NCBI GenBank assembly: GCA_965208025.1
Contig: OZ242302.1
Coordinates: 3,038,001-3,102,000 of the forward strand
DNA: 64,000 bases
From: Bin80 sp965208025
GTDB lineage: Bacteria > Bacteroidota > Rhodothermia > Rhodothermales > Bin80
Reading direction: 5' to 3'
The notes under the pieces were generated by a model. The model worked only from the letters and a program-made list of their open reading frames with translations. It was not told where the DNA came from and did no database searches. How positions within the stretch are numbered: position 1 is the first letter of the stretch; each line of letters starts with the position of its first letter. This document shows positions 16,141 through 24,425 of the stretch, one piece after another. Both the position numbers and the translations under genes were made by a program.

Positions 16141-17430
16141 ATGACAAAGGCAGGGGATTGGAAATCCTACCAGCGGGTCTTGCTACCACCCGTCAAGAAT
16201 CTTCATTATCTGGATGTTTATCGTGAGCAGGGTGGCTATTCGGCCTTGCAGAATGTCTTGAAAGAATCAAGTCCTCAGGATGTCACGGCGCAAATGAAGC
16301 GAAGTCGACTTCAGGGCCGAGGCGGGGCCGGGTTCCCAACTGGACTCAAATGGAGTTTCATGCCCCCCGTGAAACCAGATGTCCCTCGCTATTTGTGCTG
16401 TAATGCGGATGAAAGTGAGCCAGGGACCTTCAAGGATCGGCAACTCATGGAATACAATCCTCATCTCTTGTTTGAGGGGATTCTGATTGCTGGCTACGCC
16501 ATGTCCCTCAAAGCCTGCTATCTCTATGTTCGAGGTGAGTATGCCAGTTGGATCAACCACATGGAGAATGAACTTGCGAAGGCCTACGATGTGAAGTTGA
16601 TTGGGCAGAATATGTTTGGCACGGAGCATAGCATGGACATAATTCTCCACAAAGGAGCAGGTGCCTACATCTGCGGGGAGGAAACCAGTCTCATGGAGTC
16701 TCTGGAAGGCAAACGGGCCTATCCGCGAATTAAGCCGCCATTCCCTGCCCAATCCGGAATATGGGGAGCACCTACGACCATTAACAATGTGGAGACCCTT
16801 GCCTGTGCACCGCTGATCCTCGGTCGTGGAGCCGATTGGTTTGCTGGGATCGGTGCAGAAAAGAATCCTGGACCTCTACTTTATGGAATTTCAGGACATG
16901 TCAATCGGCCGGGCGTCTATGAGTATCCCACGGGAATGCTGATTACTGACCTACTTGACGTCGCGGGCGGGATGCTTGGAAATAAAAAATTAAAGGCGGT
17001 TGTTCCAGGTGGGGCATCGGTTCCCGTACTTCGTGCGGACATGATTGATGGGGTCACAATGGATATTGAAAGCTTGCAGGAGGCAGGCTCAATGCTGGGG
17101 ACCGCTGGGATGTTGTTTCTGGATGAGGATACGGATATGGTCGCATTTTTGCGACGAGTTGCGCATTTTTATCATCATGAAAGTTGCGGCCAGTGCACTC
17201 CATGTAGGGAAGGGACTGGATGGTTAGAGAACTTGATCACCCGAATTGATGACGGTGAAGGGAATCTGCGAGATCTGGATTTATTACTTGATTTGTGTGA
17301 TCAGATGGAGGGACGTACTGTTTGCGCATTGGCAGATGCCGCTGCATGGCCTGTGCGCAATACCATTAAACGGTTTCGCAAAGACTTTGAACGTCGGTGC
17401 CGTCCAGCGTCATGGGCTGTGAATGCATGA
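16141..17430 (+). CDS. nuoF: NADH-quinone oxidoreductase subunit F
   Basis: A 429-residue flavoprotein that oxidises NADH in complex I. The FMN-binding glycine-rich loop GRGGAGFPTGLKW is at about residues 60-72, and the NADH/FMN motif GAGAYICGEETSLMESLEG is at about 174-192. The N3 [4Fe-4S] ligands are seen as CGQCTPC (about residues 352-358) with the distal Cys in GRTVCALAD. The AT-rich 48-bp gap after nuoE contains TATAAT-like sequence, which might be an internal promoter but is not convincing. The next gene is an unrelated lipoprotein rather than nuoG. Confidence 0.97.
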   Translation: MTKAGDWKSYQRVLLPPVKNLHYLDVYREQGGYSALQNVLKESSPQDVTAQMKRSRLQGRGGAGFPTGLKWSFMPPVKPDVPRYLCCNADESEPGTFKDRQLMEYNPHLLFEGILIAGYAMSLKACYLYVRGEYASWINHMENELAKAYDVKLIGQNMFGTEHSMDIILHKGAGAYICGEETSLMESLEGKRAYPRIKPPFPAQSGIWGAPTTINNVETLACAPLILGRGADWFAGIGAEKNPGPLLYGISGHVNRPGVYEYPTGMLITDLLDVAGGMLGNKKLKAVVPGGASVPVLRADMIDGVTMDIESLQEAGSMLGTAGMLFLDEDTDMVAFLRRVAHFYHHESCGQCTPCREGTGWLENLITRIDDGEGNLRDLDLLLDLCDQMEGRTVCALADAAAWPVRNTIKRFRKDFERRCRPASWAVNA

Positions 17431-17446
17431 ATATAATATAGATTGA

Positions 17447-17905
17447 ATGTACGGCTTACCCAAATACTTTTTGCCTATTCTATGGTTGCTGTCGGTAGGC
17501 TGTAATCGTTCGGAGGTGATGAGTGATTCAGTTTATGGGAATGCAGGTGAGGTATTGGATGTGATTCCCGTAGAGGCTGCATTATCGGAGCCTCAGGTAT
17601 ACTTGGGTCAGAGTATAGCAATTCGGGGGACTGTCCATGAAATTTGTCAGATGAAAGGGTGTTGGTTCATGTTGCGCAGTGCGGATTCTGGTGAGGGGCT
17701 GCGCGTTCATACGGACATGAAGGAAGATGGGGATTATCTGTTTACCGTTCCCAGAGACATCAGTGGTCGACATGCTATCGTGTACGGAAAAATCAAATCC
17801 TCCGACCATGACCTTGAATCACATTTTCAGGAAGATGCTTCGGGTAAAGCTCCACTTCTTTCCATGGTAGCGGTCGGTGTTCGAATCACTCCCGAAGAAT
17901 CTTAG
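17447..17905 (+). CDS. DUF4920-type lipoprotein inside the nuo operon
   Basis: A 152-residue predicted lipoprotein. A short hydrophobic signal ends in the lipobox LSVGC (Cys about residue 19), so the mature protein should be lipid-anchored in the envelope. The core IRGTVHEICQMKGCWFML followed by VPRDISGRHAIVYG matches DUF4920, a small OB-like fold whose two cysteines (CQMKGC) are conserved. Its function is unknown; a metal or redox role has only been inferred from the Cys pair. The gene lies 16 bp after nuoF and 10 bp before nuoG on the same strand, so it is very likely co-transcribed with complex I. Confidence 0.78.
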   Translation: MYGLPKYFLPILWLLSVGCNRSEVMSDSVYGNAGEVLDVIPVEAALSEPQVYLGQSIAIRGTVHEICQMKGCWFMLRSADSGEGLRVHTDMKEDGDYLFTVPRDISGRHAIVYGKIKSSDHDLESHFQEDASGKAPLLSMVAVGVRITPEES

Positions 17906-17915
17906 GTAGATTTCC

Positions 17916-19640
17916 ATGGCACAGGTCATCATTGACGGCAATGAATATGAATTTGAAGGACAGCCCAGTCTGCTTCAATTTTGCATGGATCAGGGCATTG
18001 ACTTGCCCCATTTTTGTTACCACCCCGCAATGTCGGTTCCCGCCAATTGCCGGCAATGTCTTGTAGATATTGGTGCGCCTCTGCGTGATCGTGATACGGG
18101 TGAGGTTCAGGTGGATGAGCAAGGAGAGACGGTCATCCAATATTTTCCAAAACTACAAACGAGTTGCAGTCATATATTGTCTGATGGACAAGTCGTCCAC
18201 ACTGCGCGCACAAGTCAGAAGGTGGAGGATGCACAGCGGGATACGTTGGAATTTCTGCTCATCAATCATCCACTTGATTGTCCCATTTGCGACCAAGCAG
18301 GCCATTGCCCGCTACAAATTCAAGCCTATAAGCATGGGCCAGAGGGGTCCCGATTTGAGTTCCGTAAGGTTCATAAGCCGAAGCGCGTCAAGTTAGGTCC
18401 AAGAGTTATTCTGGATGCAGAGCGTTGTATTAGCTGTACGCGTTGCACTCGCTTTACAGATGAAATCTCCAAGAGTGGTCAACTTACTATCATTGAGCGG
18501 GGAGTGAAGAACTATCCCATCACACCACCGGGTGTATCTTTTGATGAGCCCTACTCCATGAATGTGATTGATATCTGTCCAGTTGGTGCCCTCACATCGG
18601 CTGATTTTCGATTTCAGGCTCGAATATGGGAGATGGCTAGCACGCCATCTATTACCACGACAAATGCGAAGGGATCAAACTGTCATTTGTGGGTACGGGA
18701 TAACTTGGTGCTCCGAATCACTCCACGCACGAATCCTGATGTAAATGAATTCTGGCTTCCTGATGAGGATCGGTTGGCCTATCGCAGCTTCAATGAAGAT
18801 CGGCCTCCAGGCCCCTTGATCTCTGGCGATGCATCCTCTTGGGATGAATCAATTCAAAAGGCCGCGGGAATTCTTCAACATGCTGGCGGCCCTGCTACGT
18901 TATTTATTGCCTCTGCCTATGCAACAGTAGAGGATAACTGGATGCTGTTGCAGCTTGCCAAAGCCGTGAATGGACAGGTAGCGGGATACATCCCTCACAT
19001 TGAGCCAGGGCGTGGAGATGGTTGGCTCTGTACCGATGATCGGACCCCCAACCGTCAAGGATGCGAGCGTCTCGGAATTCAACCCATTGATTTTCCCATC
19101 TGGAGAGCGCGAATCCAGGCGGAAGAATTTCAAGCACTCTACATTTTAGAGGATGATCCAGTGGCTGCAGGTCTATGCAGTCTTGAGTCTCTTTCCGATA
19201 TTGAGGTTGTTCTGCACCATTATCATACTACCAATCAGACATTGCCTGCAACCAATGTTGCCCTTCCTGCCGCGATGGTTGCCGAGACAATCGGAACCTA
19301 CGTCAATGAGGAGGGCCGGGCTCAGCGAGTCACTCCTGCCAAAGTGATCAAAGGCACCAATCGCACTCTCATGATGAATATGGGGCTTAGTCGAGCCGAT
19401 CAGCATGGTACTCCGTTTGATCGGTGGCATAATGAGTCGCATTACGTTGACTGTAAACCGAGTTGGGAAATCCTCCCTCTGATCGCCGAGGAGTTGGGTT
19501 CACCCATCACTCCTCTGGGGCCAAGAAATATCATGAAGCATATTTCCGAGACCATGCCTGAATTTGCTGGGGCAACCTATGATGCCATGGGATTAACCGG
19601 TCATGCTCTTTCATTCATTGAATCAAAGATGACCGCATAA
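17916..19640 (+). CDS. nuoG: NADH-quinone oxidoreductase subunit G (short form)
   Basis: A 574-residue iron-sulfur subunit of complex I. The N-terminal [2Fe-2S] ferredoxin domain has Cys in HFCYHP and CRQC. Next come the N5 ligands in HPLDCPICDQAGHC (His plus three Cys, about residues 112-125) and the [4Fe-4S] ligands CISCTRC (about residues 168-174) with the distal CPVGAL. The molybdopterin-like C-terminal domain is shorter than in the roughly 900-residue enterobacterial protein, and the extra N7 cluster motif is not seen. It ends directly against nuoH (stop then ATG). Confidence 0.94.
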   Translation: MAQVIIDGNEYEFEGQPSLLQFCMDQGIDLPHFCYHPAMSVPANCRQCLVDIGAPLRDRDTGEVQVDEQGETVIQYFPKLQTSCSHILSDGQVVHTARTSQKVEDAQRDTLEFLLINHPLDCPICDQAGHCPLQIQAYKHGPEGSRFEFRKVHKPKRVKLGPRVILDAERCISCTRCTRFTDEISKSGQLTIIERGVKNYPITPPGVSFDEPYSMNVIDICPVGALTSADFRFQARIWEMASTPSITTTNAKGSNCHLWVRDNLVLRITPRTNPDVNEFWLPDEDRLAYRSFNEDRPPGPLISGDASSWDESIQKAAGILQHAGGPATLFIASAYATVEDNWMLLQLAKAVNGQVAGYIPHIEPGRGDGWLCTDDRTPNRQGCERLGIQPIDFPIWRARIQAEEFQALYILEDDPVAAGLCSLESLSDIEVVLHHYHTTNQTLPATNVALPAAMVAETIGTYVNEEGRAQRVTPAKVIKGTNRTLMMNMGLSRADQHGTPFDRWHNESHYVDCKPSWEILPLIAEELGSPITPLGPRNIMKHISETMPEFAGATYDAMGLTGHALSFIESKMTA

Positions 19641-20669
19641 ATGATGGATTTATCTTGGGGATTATTGGCATTGGTATCCTTTGGGATCATCAATTTTATG
19701 CTTATATCCGCTTCCTGTCTGGTATATGCTGAACGAAAAGTGTCAGCATTCATTCAGAACCGGCCAGGGCCAAACCGGGTAGGTCCTGGAGGTTTCTTTC
19801 AGCCGTTTGCGGATGTATTCAAACTCGTGTTCAAGGAGGATACGGTGCCTGAGGGAGCGACTCGATTCGTGCATTCGCTTGCTCCCGTTCTCATGGTCGT
19901 CATCGCCATGACGGTCCCGGCACTGATTCCTTTCGCCCGCGGATTTGTGATTGTGGATAGTGCGGTTGGGGTACTCATTATTTTGGCGCTCACAAGTATC
20001 TCTGTTTATGGCGTCACGCTGGCAGGCTGGAGCAGCAACAGCAAGTTTTCTCTTTTGGGAGGGTTACGTTCAAGTGCTCAGATGATTTCTTATGAGCTCT
20101 CTATGGGGCTTGCGGTGGCCAGTGTGGTGATCATGGCTGGTTCTCTTAGCGTGGTCGAGATTGTTGAAAATCAGGCCATGGGAGGGGCCATCTTGGGTTG
20201 GAATTTTTTCCGTAATCCAATTGGTGCAATCCTGTTTATCGTTACCGCATTTGCCGAAACCAACCGAGCACCTTTTGATTTGCCAGAAGCTGAACAAGAA
20301 CTGGTTGGTGGCTACCATACCGAGTATAGCGGCATGAAATTCGGGATGTTCTTTCTGGCCGAGTATGTGAACTGGTTTGTTGCCTCCTTCATCATTGCTA
20401 CGTTATTCTTCGGGGGCTATCTCATCCCATTTGAACCTCAGTTGCTTGCGGCTTTTCCAGGCCTGGAAGATTCTCTATGGCTTTCTCTGCTGCAGGTTGG
20501 AAGTTTATTTACAAAGGTTGCGTTCTTTGGCTTCCTGTTTTTGTGGGTTCGGTGGACTCTTCCTCGCTTCAAGTACAATCAACTCATGCAGATTGGGTGG
20601 AAAGTTTTACTGCCCATTGCGCTCGCGAATGTGCTTCTGATGGCTGTGATCGTCGCATTCTTTTCGTAG
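19641..20669 (+). CDS. nuoH: NADH-quinone oxidoreductase subunit H
   Basis: A 342-residue inner-membrane subunit with about eight helices that links the peripheral and membrane arms of complex I and closes the quinone chamber. The signatures AERKVSAFIQNRPGPNRVG (about residues 30-48) and AFAETNRAPFDLPEAEQELV (about residues 205-224, with the conserved acidic residues) are diagnostic. It begins on the base after the nuoG stop. The expected nuoI to nuoN genes do not follow; rpe comes next after 6 bp, so the remaining subunits must be encoded elsewhere. Confidence 0.97.
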   Translation: MMDLSWGLLALVSFGIINFMLISASCLVYAERKVSAFIQNRPGPNRVGPGGFFQPFADVFKLVFKEDTVPEGATRFVHSLAPVLMVVIAMTVPALIPFARGFVIVDSAVGVLIILALTSISVYGVTLAGWSSNSKFSLLGGLRSSAQMISYELSMGLAVASVVIMAGSLSVVEIVENQAMGGAILGWNFFRNPIGAILFIVTAFAETNRAPFDLPEAEQELVGGYHTEYSGMKFGMFFLAEYVNWFVASFIIATLFFGGYLIPFEPQLLAAFPGLEDSLWLSLLQVGSLFTKVAFFGFLFLWVRWTLPRFKYNQLMQIGWKVLLPIALANVLLMAVIVAFFS

Positions 20670-20675
20670 GGAGTT

Positions 20676-21365
20676 ATGCTCCTTTCCCCCTCCATTCTTT
20701 CTGCTGACTTCGCCAGATTAGAGGCGCATGCCCAGGAAGCGGTGGATGCGGGAGCAGACTGGTTGCATATTGATGTCATGGACGGCCATTTTGTACCGAA
20801 TTTGACCTTTGGCCCTCTGGCTGTTTCTGCTCTTGTCCCGCTGAAAGAAAAAACAGGTGTTGTGCTTGACACCCATCTAATGATCACAGAGCCAGAACGG
20901 TACATCAATGAATTTGCCGAGGCGGGAGCGGATATTATCACCATACATGTGGAAGCTTGCAAAACGATTGGCCTCACCCTCGAGAGGATTCGTGCGTTGG
21001 GCTGTAAGGCAGGACTCACCCTGAATCCGAACACCTCTCTGGATCAGCTAGACGCATGGATTGATCAGATAGACCTTGCTATGATCATGTCTGTGTATCC
21101 CGGATTTTCTGGTCAGTCTTATTTGCCCGAATCTAATCGGCGCATCAGCCAATTACGCACAATGATTGACCAGAGGGGTAGTACGGTATTGTTGGAAGTG
21201 GATGGTGGAATTGGTCCTGCGAATGTGCGGGAGGTTTTGGATTATGGAGCGGATGTAATTGTTGCGGGAAGTGCAATATTTGGTGGAGTTGTATCCGAAC
21301 GAATTCAACAACTGCGCAGTCTATCGGCCCCTGTAGCTCAACAGGATAGAGCGACGGCCTCCTAA
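20676..21365 (+). CDS. rpe: Ribulose-phosphate 3-epimerase, 3' end overlapping a tRNA gene
   Basis: A cytoplasmic TIM-barrel enzyme interconverting ribulose 5-phosphate and xylulose 5-phosphate. Conserved metal and catalytic segments are present: LSPSILSADFARLE at the N-terminus, HIDVMDGHFVPN, DTHLMI, MSVYPGFSGQ and EVDGGIG. The normal fold ends near SERIQQLRSL. The last residues (VAQQDRATAS) are encoded by the first 39 bases of the overlapping tRNA-Arg, and the TAA stop is in its anticodon loop. The start is ATG 20676, 6 bp after nuoH, so it is probably transcribed with the nuo genes. Confidence 0.95.
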   Translation: MLLSPSILSADFARLEAHAQEAVDAGADWLHIDVMDGHFVPNLTFGPLAVSALVPLKEKTGVVLDTHLMITEPERYINEFAEAGADIITIHVEACKTIGLTLERIRALGCKAGLTLNPNTSLDQLDAWIDQIDLAMIMSVYPGFSGQSYLPESNRRISQLRTMIDQRGSTVLLEVDGGIGPANVREVLDYGADVIVAGSAIFGGVVSERIQQLRSLSAPVAQQDRATAS

Positions 21366-21399
21366 GCCGTATATCCGGGTTCGAGTCCTGGCGGGGGTA
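21327..21399 (+). tRNA. tRNA-Arg (CCT anticodon)
   Basis: A 73-nt cloverleaf. The acceptor GCCCCTG pairs with CGGGGGT (one G-T wobble at each of two positions). The D arm is GCTCAACAGGATAGAGC. The anticodon stem ACGGC/GCCGT (21354-21358 with 21366-21370) closes the loop CTCCTAA with anticodon CCT at 21361-21363. The T arm is CCGGGTTCGAGTCCTGG and the discriminator is A. CCA is not encoded. The 5' half lies inside rpe. Confidence 0.96.
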
Positions 21400-21408
21400 C
21401 AGTCACTC

Positions 21409-21954
21409 ATGCAAACAGCTTATATTGCACTAGGATCAAATCTTGGAGACCGCCTGATGTGGCTACAACTGGCGGTAGCCCGTCTAGCGAAGATCACACA
21501 TGAACTACGCTGCTCACCTGTGTATGAGGGAACTGCTCATACCCTTCACCCAAGTGATCATTTTCCTGACTTCCTGAATGCGGTGGTAGAGATTCAAACG
21601 GACTTTGATAAGCTTGAATTGTTGGACTATTGCCAGGAAATTGAGCGAAAGGCAAAGCGACAACGACATCTGCCCTACGGTCCAAGAACGTTGGATCTTG
21701 ATATCTTGACGCTAGGAGAAATCAGTTGCAAGACTCCGCGTATCATTCTGCCACATCCAAGGCTGCAAGAACGGCGATTTGTATTACAACCCTGGTGTGA
21801 TTTAGCACCAAACTATCATATTTCAAGTCCTGTGGATACCACCGTAGCAACTGCTCTGGCGCGCTGTGAGGATCAGGCCTCTCTGGTTCAGACGTCCCTG
21901 TCCATAAAGAGTTCGGCTTCCGGACATCATACTTTCAGGTCACCTGTTGTTTGA
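21409..21954 (+). CDS. folK: 2-amino-4-hydroxy-6-hydroxymethyldihydropteridine pyrophosphokinase
   Basis: A 181-residue folate-pathway enzyme that transfers pyrophosphate from ATP to 6-hydroxymethyl-7,8-dihydropterin. The N-terminal motif ALGSNLGDR and the magnesium/ATP signature GPRTLDLDILTLG (about residues 91-103, with the two catalytic Asp) are clear, as is the closing ILPHPRLQERRFVL. The final 25 residues (Ser/Thr-rich) extend beyond the usual end near residue 155. It begins 10 bp after the tRNA, so it may be expressed from the same transcript as rpe and the tRNA. Confidence 0.95.
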   Translation: MQTAYIALGSNLGDRLMWLQLAVARLAKITHELRCSPVYEGTAHTLHPSDHFPDFLNAVVEIQTDFDKLELLDYCQEIERKAKRQRHLPYGPRTLDLDILTLGEISCKTPRIILPHPRLQERRFVLQPWCDLAPNYHISSPVDTTVATALARCEDQASLVQTSLSIKSSASGHHTFRSPVV

Positions 21955-22208
21955 TGAGAGGTTGAGTCTTGATCAAGTATGCAAGCCCTGCGTTTGCTTC
22001 CCCTCCTCCCATATTTGGCTGGAAATACTTGATGGAATCCGAGGGTGGCTGCGGGGCTTTTTGTCTGATAGGGACTATTCGTATCTTTTGCTAATTTGTA
22101 TAAAGTTGAACTCTCGCACATGTGCAATCAAGCCTGTCTTGACGCATGACAGTTCAGTTTGAACGCAACTTAATTATTATCCAGTGACAACAAAGTGGTA
22201 ACTACCTA

Positions 22209-23036
22209 ATGCGTCTTTCATGGAATGAGATTCGTCTGCGCGCGGCCAGATTTGCTACGGAATGGAAGGGAGCAGAGTATGAGAAGGGAGAGACTCAAAG
22301 TTTCTACAACGATTTTTTTCAGATCTTTGGGGTTCAGCGACGCAGTGTTGCCCTGTATGAGGAGCATATTTCAAGGTTGAACAACGGATCGGGATTCATT
22401 GATCTCTTTTGGCCGGGGGTCCTTCTGGTGGAGCAGAAGAGTGCCGGTCGTGATCTATCTGCGGCATACGATCAGGCGGGCGCGTATTTTGATGCGCTTG
22501 CCGAGCGTGATCGTCCGCGGTACATCTTGGTGAGTGATTTTCAGACGTTTGACCTCTACGATCTGGATACCCGCGCGAAGACGAGCTTTGCATTGTCTGC
22601 GCTTGCATCCCATGTAGAAGCATTTGGCTTTATCATAGGGATTCAACGGCCGACGTTTCGGGATCAGGATCCGGCGAGCATCAAGGCATCGGAGTTGGTT
22701 GGGCGATTGCATGATATGCTGGATGCTGCGGGGTACCGAGGCCATGACCTGGAGTGCTTTCTGGTACGGATCGTATTCTATCTGTTCGCCGATGACACGG
22801 GAATCTTTGAGACTCGAGGGGGCTTTCTGGACTACATTGAACAGCGAACGAGAGAGGATGGTACGCACTTGGGTCCTTGGTTGACCCATCTCTTTCAGGT
22901 GATCAATACACCGGAGTCTGATCGTATGGCAACGCTGGATGAGGATTTGAATCGGTTCCCCTATGTGAACGGGGAATTATTCAGGGAGACGCTCTGGATT
23001 CCGTCGTTTGATTCGGCAATGCGGGATGCACTTATT
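22209..23036 (+). pseudogene. MmeI-like type IIL restriction-modification protein, N-terminal remnant
   Basis: About 275 residues of the N-terminus of an MmeI-type bifunctional restriction-methyltransferase. The nuclease motif is visible as Asp (in GFIDLFWPG), nine residues, then EQK, that is D-x9-E-x-K as in MmeI. The helical connector follows (LVGRLHDMLDAAGYRG, FLVRIVFYLFADDTGIFE). The frame then leaves the family: after FDSAMRDALI the expected coding sequence is replaced by insertion-sequence DNA near 23036, and the open frame ends artificially at 23072. The methyltransferase and target-recognition domains are missing, so neither cutting with specificity nor protection is expected. Base composition is slightly more GC-rich than nearby housekeeping genes, consistent with acquisition. 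Confidence 0.85.
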
Positions 23037-23898
23037 GTCGTTGAACACGGTGCGCATTCAAGCGGGAGGTGAATTTTCCCAAAAATCGCTCGTAGGCATC
23101 TAAACGCTCAAAGTCACGGTCTCCGCGGAGCGTGAGCGCACTCTGCACCGCATTCTTGAGGCGGTGATGGCTTTGTTCTACCTTCCCATTCTCGTGTGGA
23201 CACCGGGGGTGCGTTCGACGAGGTTCTACCCCGTAGTGCACCATCAATGCCGTGTAGGATCCCGTAAATTCCTCCGAATCACCTCCTCCCCCGTTCTTGA
23301 CCGCACAACTCATGGAATCCGTTTGATGCGTCTGTGGGACTCCACCAAGTTCCGTCACCGCCTTTTCAAATCCTGCCGCCAATGCCACAAAACTCTCGGA
23401 CTCGCACACCATGACGGACTCCCAATTGGAGTACGTCAACACAAAATGGTACAACAAATGCCGGAATCGGACCCCACCAATCGTAATCTCCAACGAATTC
23501 ATGTACGTAAAGTCCGATTGGGCACATTCCCCAGGGGAATACTCCTGCGCAAAGAACACTTCCTTCGGACGGTGCGCTTTCCATCCCTGTACCCGACGTT
23601 GAAACGTTCGCAGTTGCTTCGGCGAAAATTGATTTGGATACGTATCCATCAAGTATTCAAACAACGCTTTCGCTTCTAAGGTCGGATCCACCTCCAAAAA
23701 CCCTACACATTCCTTCCATACCCCCGCAAATACATCCACGCGTCGACTTGGCACAGGGGGCTTTTTCAGTTCGCTCGGGAACTTCCCCGAACGAAGATAC
23801 TTGCGTGCAGTCGACTCACTCATTGCCGCCTTCGCGGCGGCGGCTTTAACGGTCATCTTATTCTTGTGTCTAAATTGAAAAACATTTTCTACCTGTTG
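23032..23898 (-). pseudogene. istA: IS21-family transposase IstA, C-terminally truncated
   Basis: On the minus strand, beginning at ATG 23898 (MITDQQV, a usual IstA N-terminus) with an upstream GTG possible at 23982. A helix-turn-helix (AAAAKAAMSESTARKYLRSGK, shown in part) is followed by the DDE integrase core: Asp in QSDFTYM, Asp in HQTDSMSC and Glu in HENGKVEQ. About 289 residues remain, whereas such IstA proteins are usually longer. The frame ends at LNAHRVQRQ, where it runs into the R-M gene remnant. No istB ATPase gene is present, so the element cannot be autonomous. Confidence 0.85.
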
Positions 23899-24037
23899 GT
23901 CTGTAATCATTTGCTTGAATCTGTGAATGAAATTCACTGATTCGCGCAAACTATCTTTAGGATGATCCCAAGATTTAATCACAGCAAAAACCGTAAAAAG
24001 TTTTGTCGCTGGCAGTAAAAAGTTTTGTCGTTAGACA
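23036..24037 (-). mobile_element. Truncated IS21-family insertion sequence
   Basis: The promoter-proximal end of the element is preserved on the right. Two direct copies of the 16-mer GTAAAAAGTTTTGTCG lie at 23993-24008 and 24015-24030, spaced 22 bp apart, like the multiple terminal transposase-binding repeats of IS21. Read on the minus strand, the outer end is TGTCTAACGACAAAACT, close to position 24037. The opposite end and istB are missing; the left junction near 23036 is inferred from where the R-M protein similarity stops. No target duplication can be seen, as expected after a deletion. Confidence 0.7.
23993..24030. repeat. Direct repeats at the IS21-like terminus
   Basis: The 16-base unit GTAAAAAGTTTTGTCG occurs twice without mismatch (23993-24008, 24015-24030), with 6 bp between the copies. 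The position just outside the istA start is as expected for the left terminal binding sites of IS21-family elements. Confidence 0.8.
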
Positions 24038-24040
24038 ACA

Positions 24041-24256
24041 CCGCTCAAGCCTCTTGCACAGGCCATTTTGGATGCCCGAGCCGTCCATCAAGATGCAACG
24101 CTGTCGAATCTGTACGATCCGAATCTGATGCCACCGAATCTCCGACAGGCGCATCAGAAGCTGGATCTCGCAGTTGATCGGCTCTATCGTGTGGAAAGCT
24201 TTGAATCGGAACAGGAACGCATTGACTATCTCTTAACCCGCTATGAGAACGTGTAA
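24041..24256 (+). pseudogene. MmeI-like restriction-modification protein, C-terminal remnant
   Basis: About 71 residues in one frame, from PLKPLAQAILDARAV through LYDPNLMPPNLRQAHQKLD to the stop at 24256. The segment matches the C-terminal tail of MmeI-like enzymes (conserved LYDP, MPP, AHQ-LD-AVDRLY and F-S-E-ER elements). It lies on the same strand as the N-terminal remnant at 22209 and resumes just beyond the IS21 end. The simplest reading is one gene with insertion plus deletion of its centre, roughly 550 residues by comparison with family length. No start codon of its own is needed or likely. Confidence 0.8.
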
Positions 24257-24425
24257 GATCTGTCAACATCAGAGAGTTAGAGTAGGAGTCCTTGCGAAAG
24301 AAACGATTTTGCTAACCAAGGAGGAATTTTGAATCTATTTGGATCCAACAATTGCAGGGAAGCATCTGGATATACAGTTATGCACTACCAATCACATCAA
24401 CGTTCCTTAATCCTGACGCCAGCTG

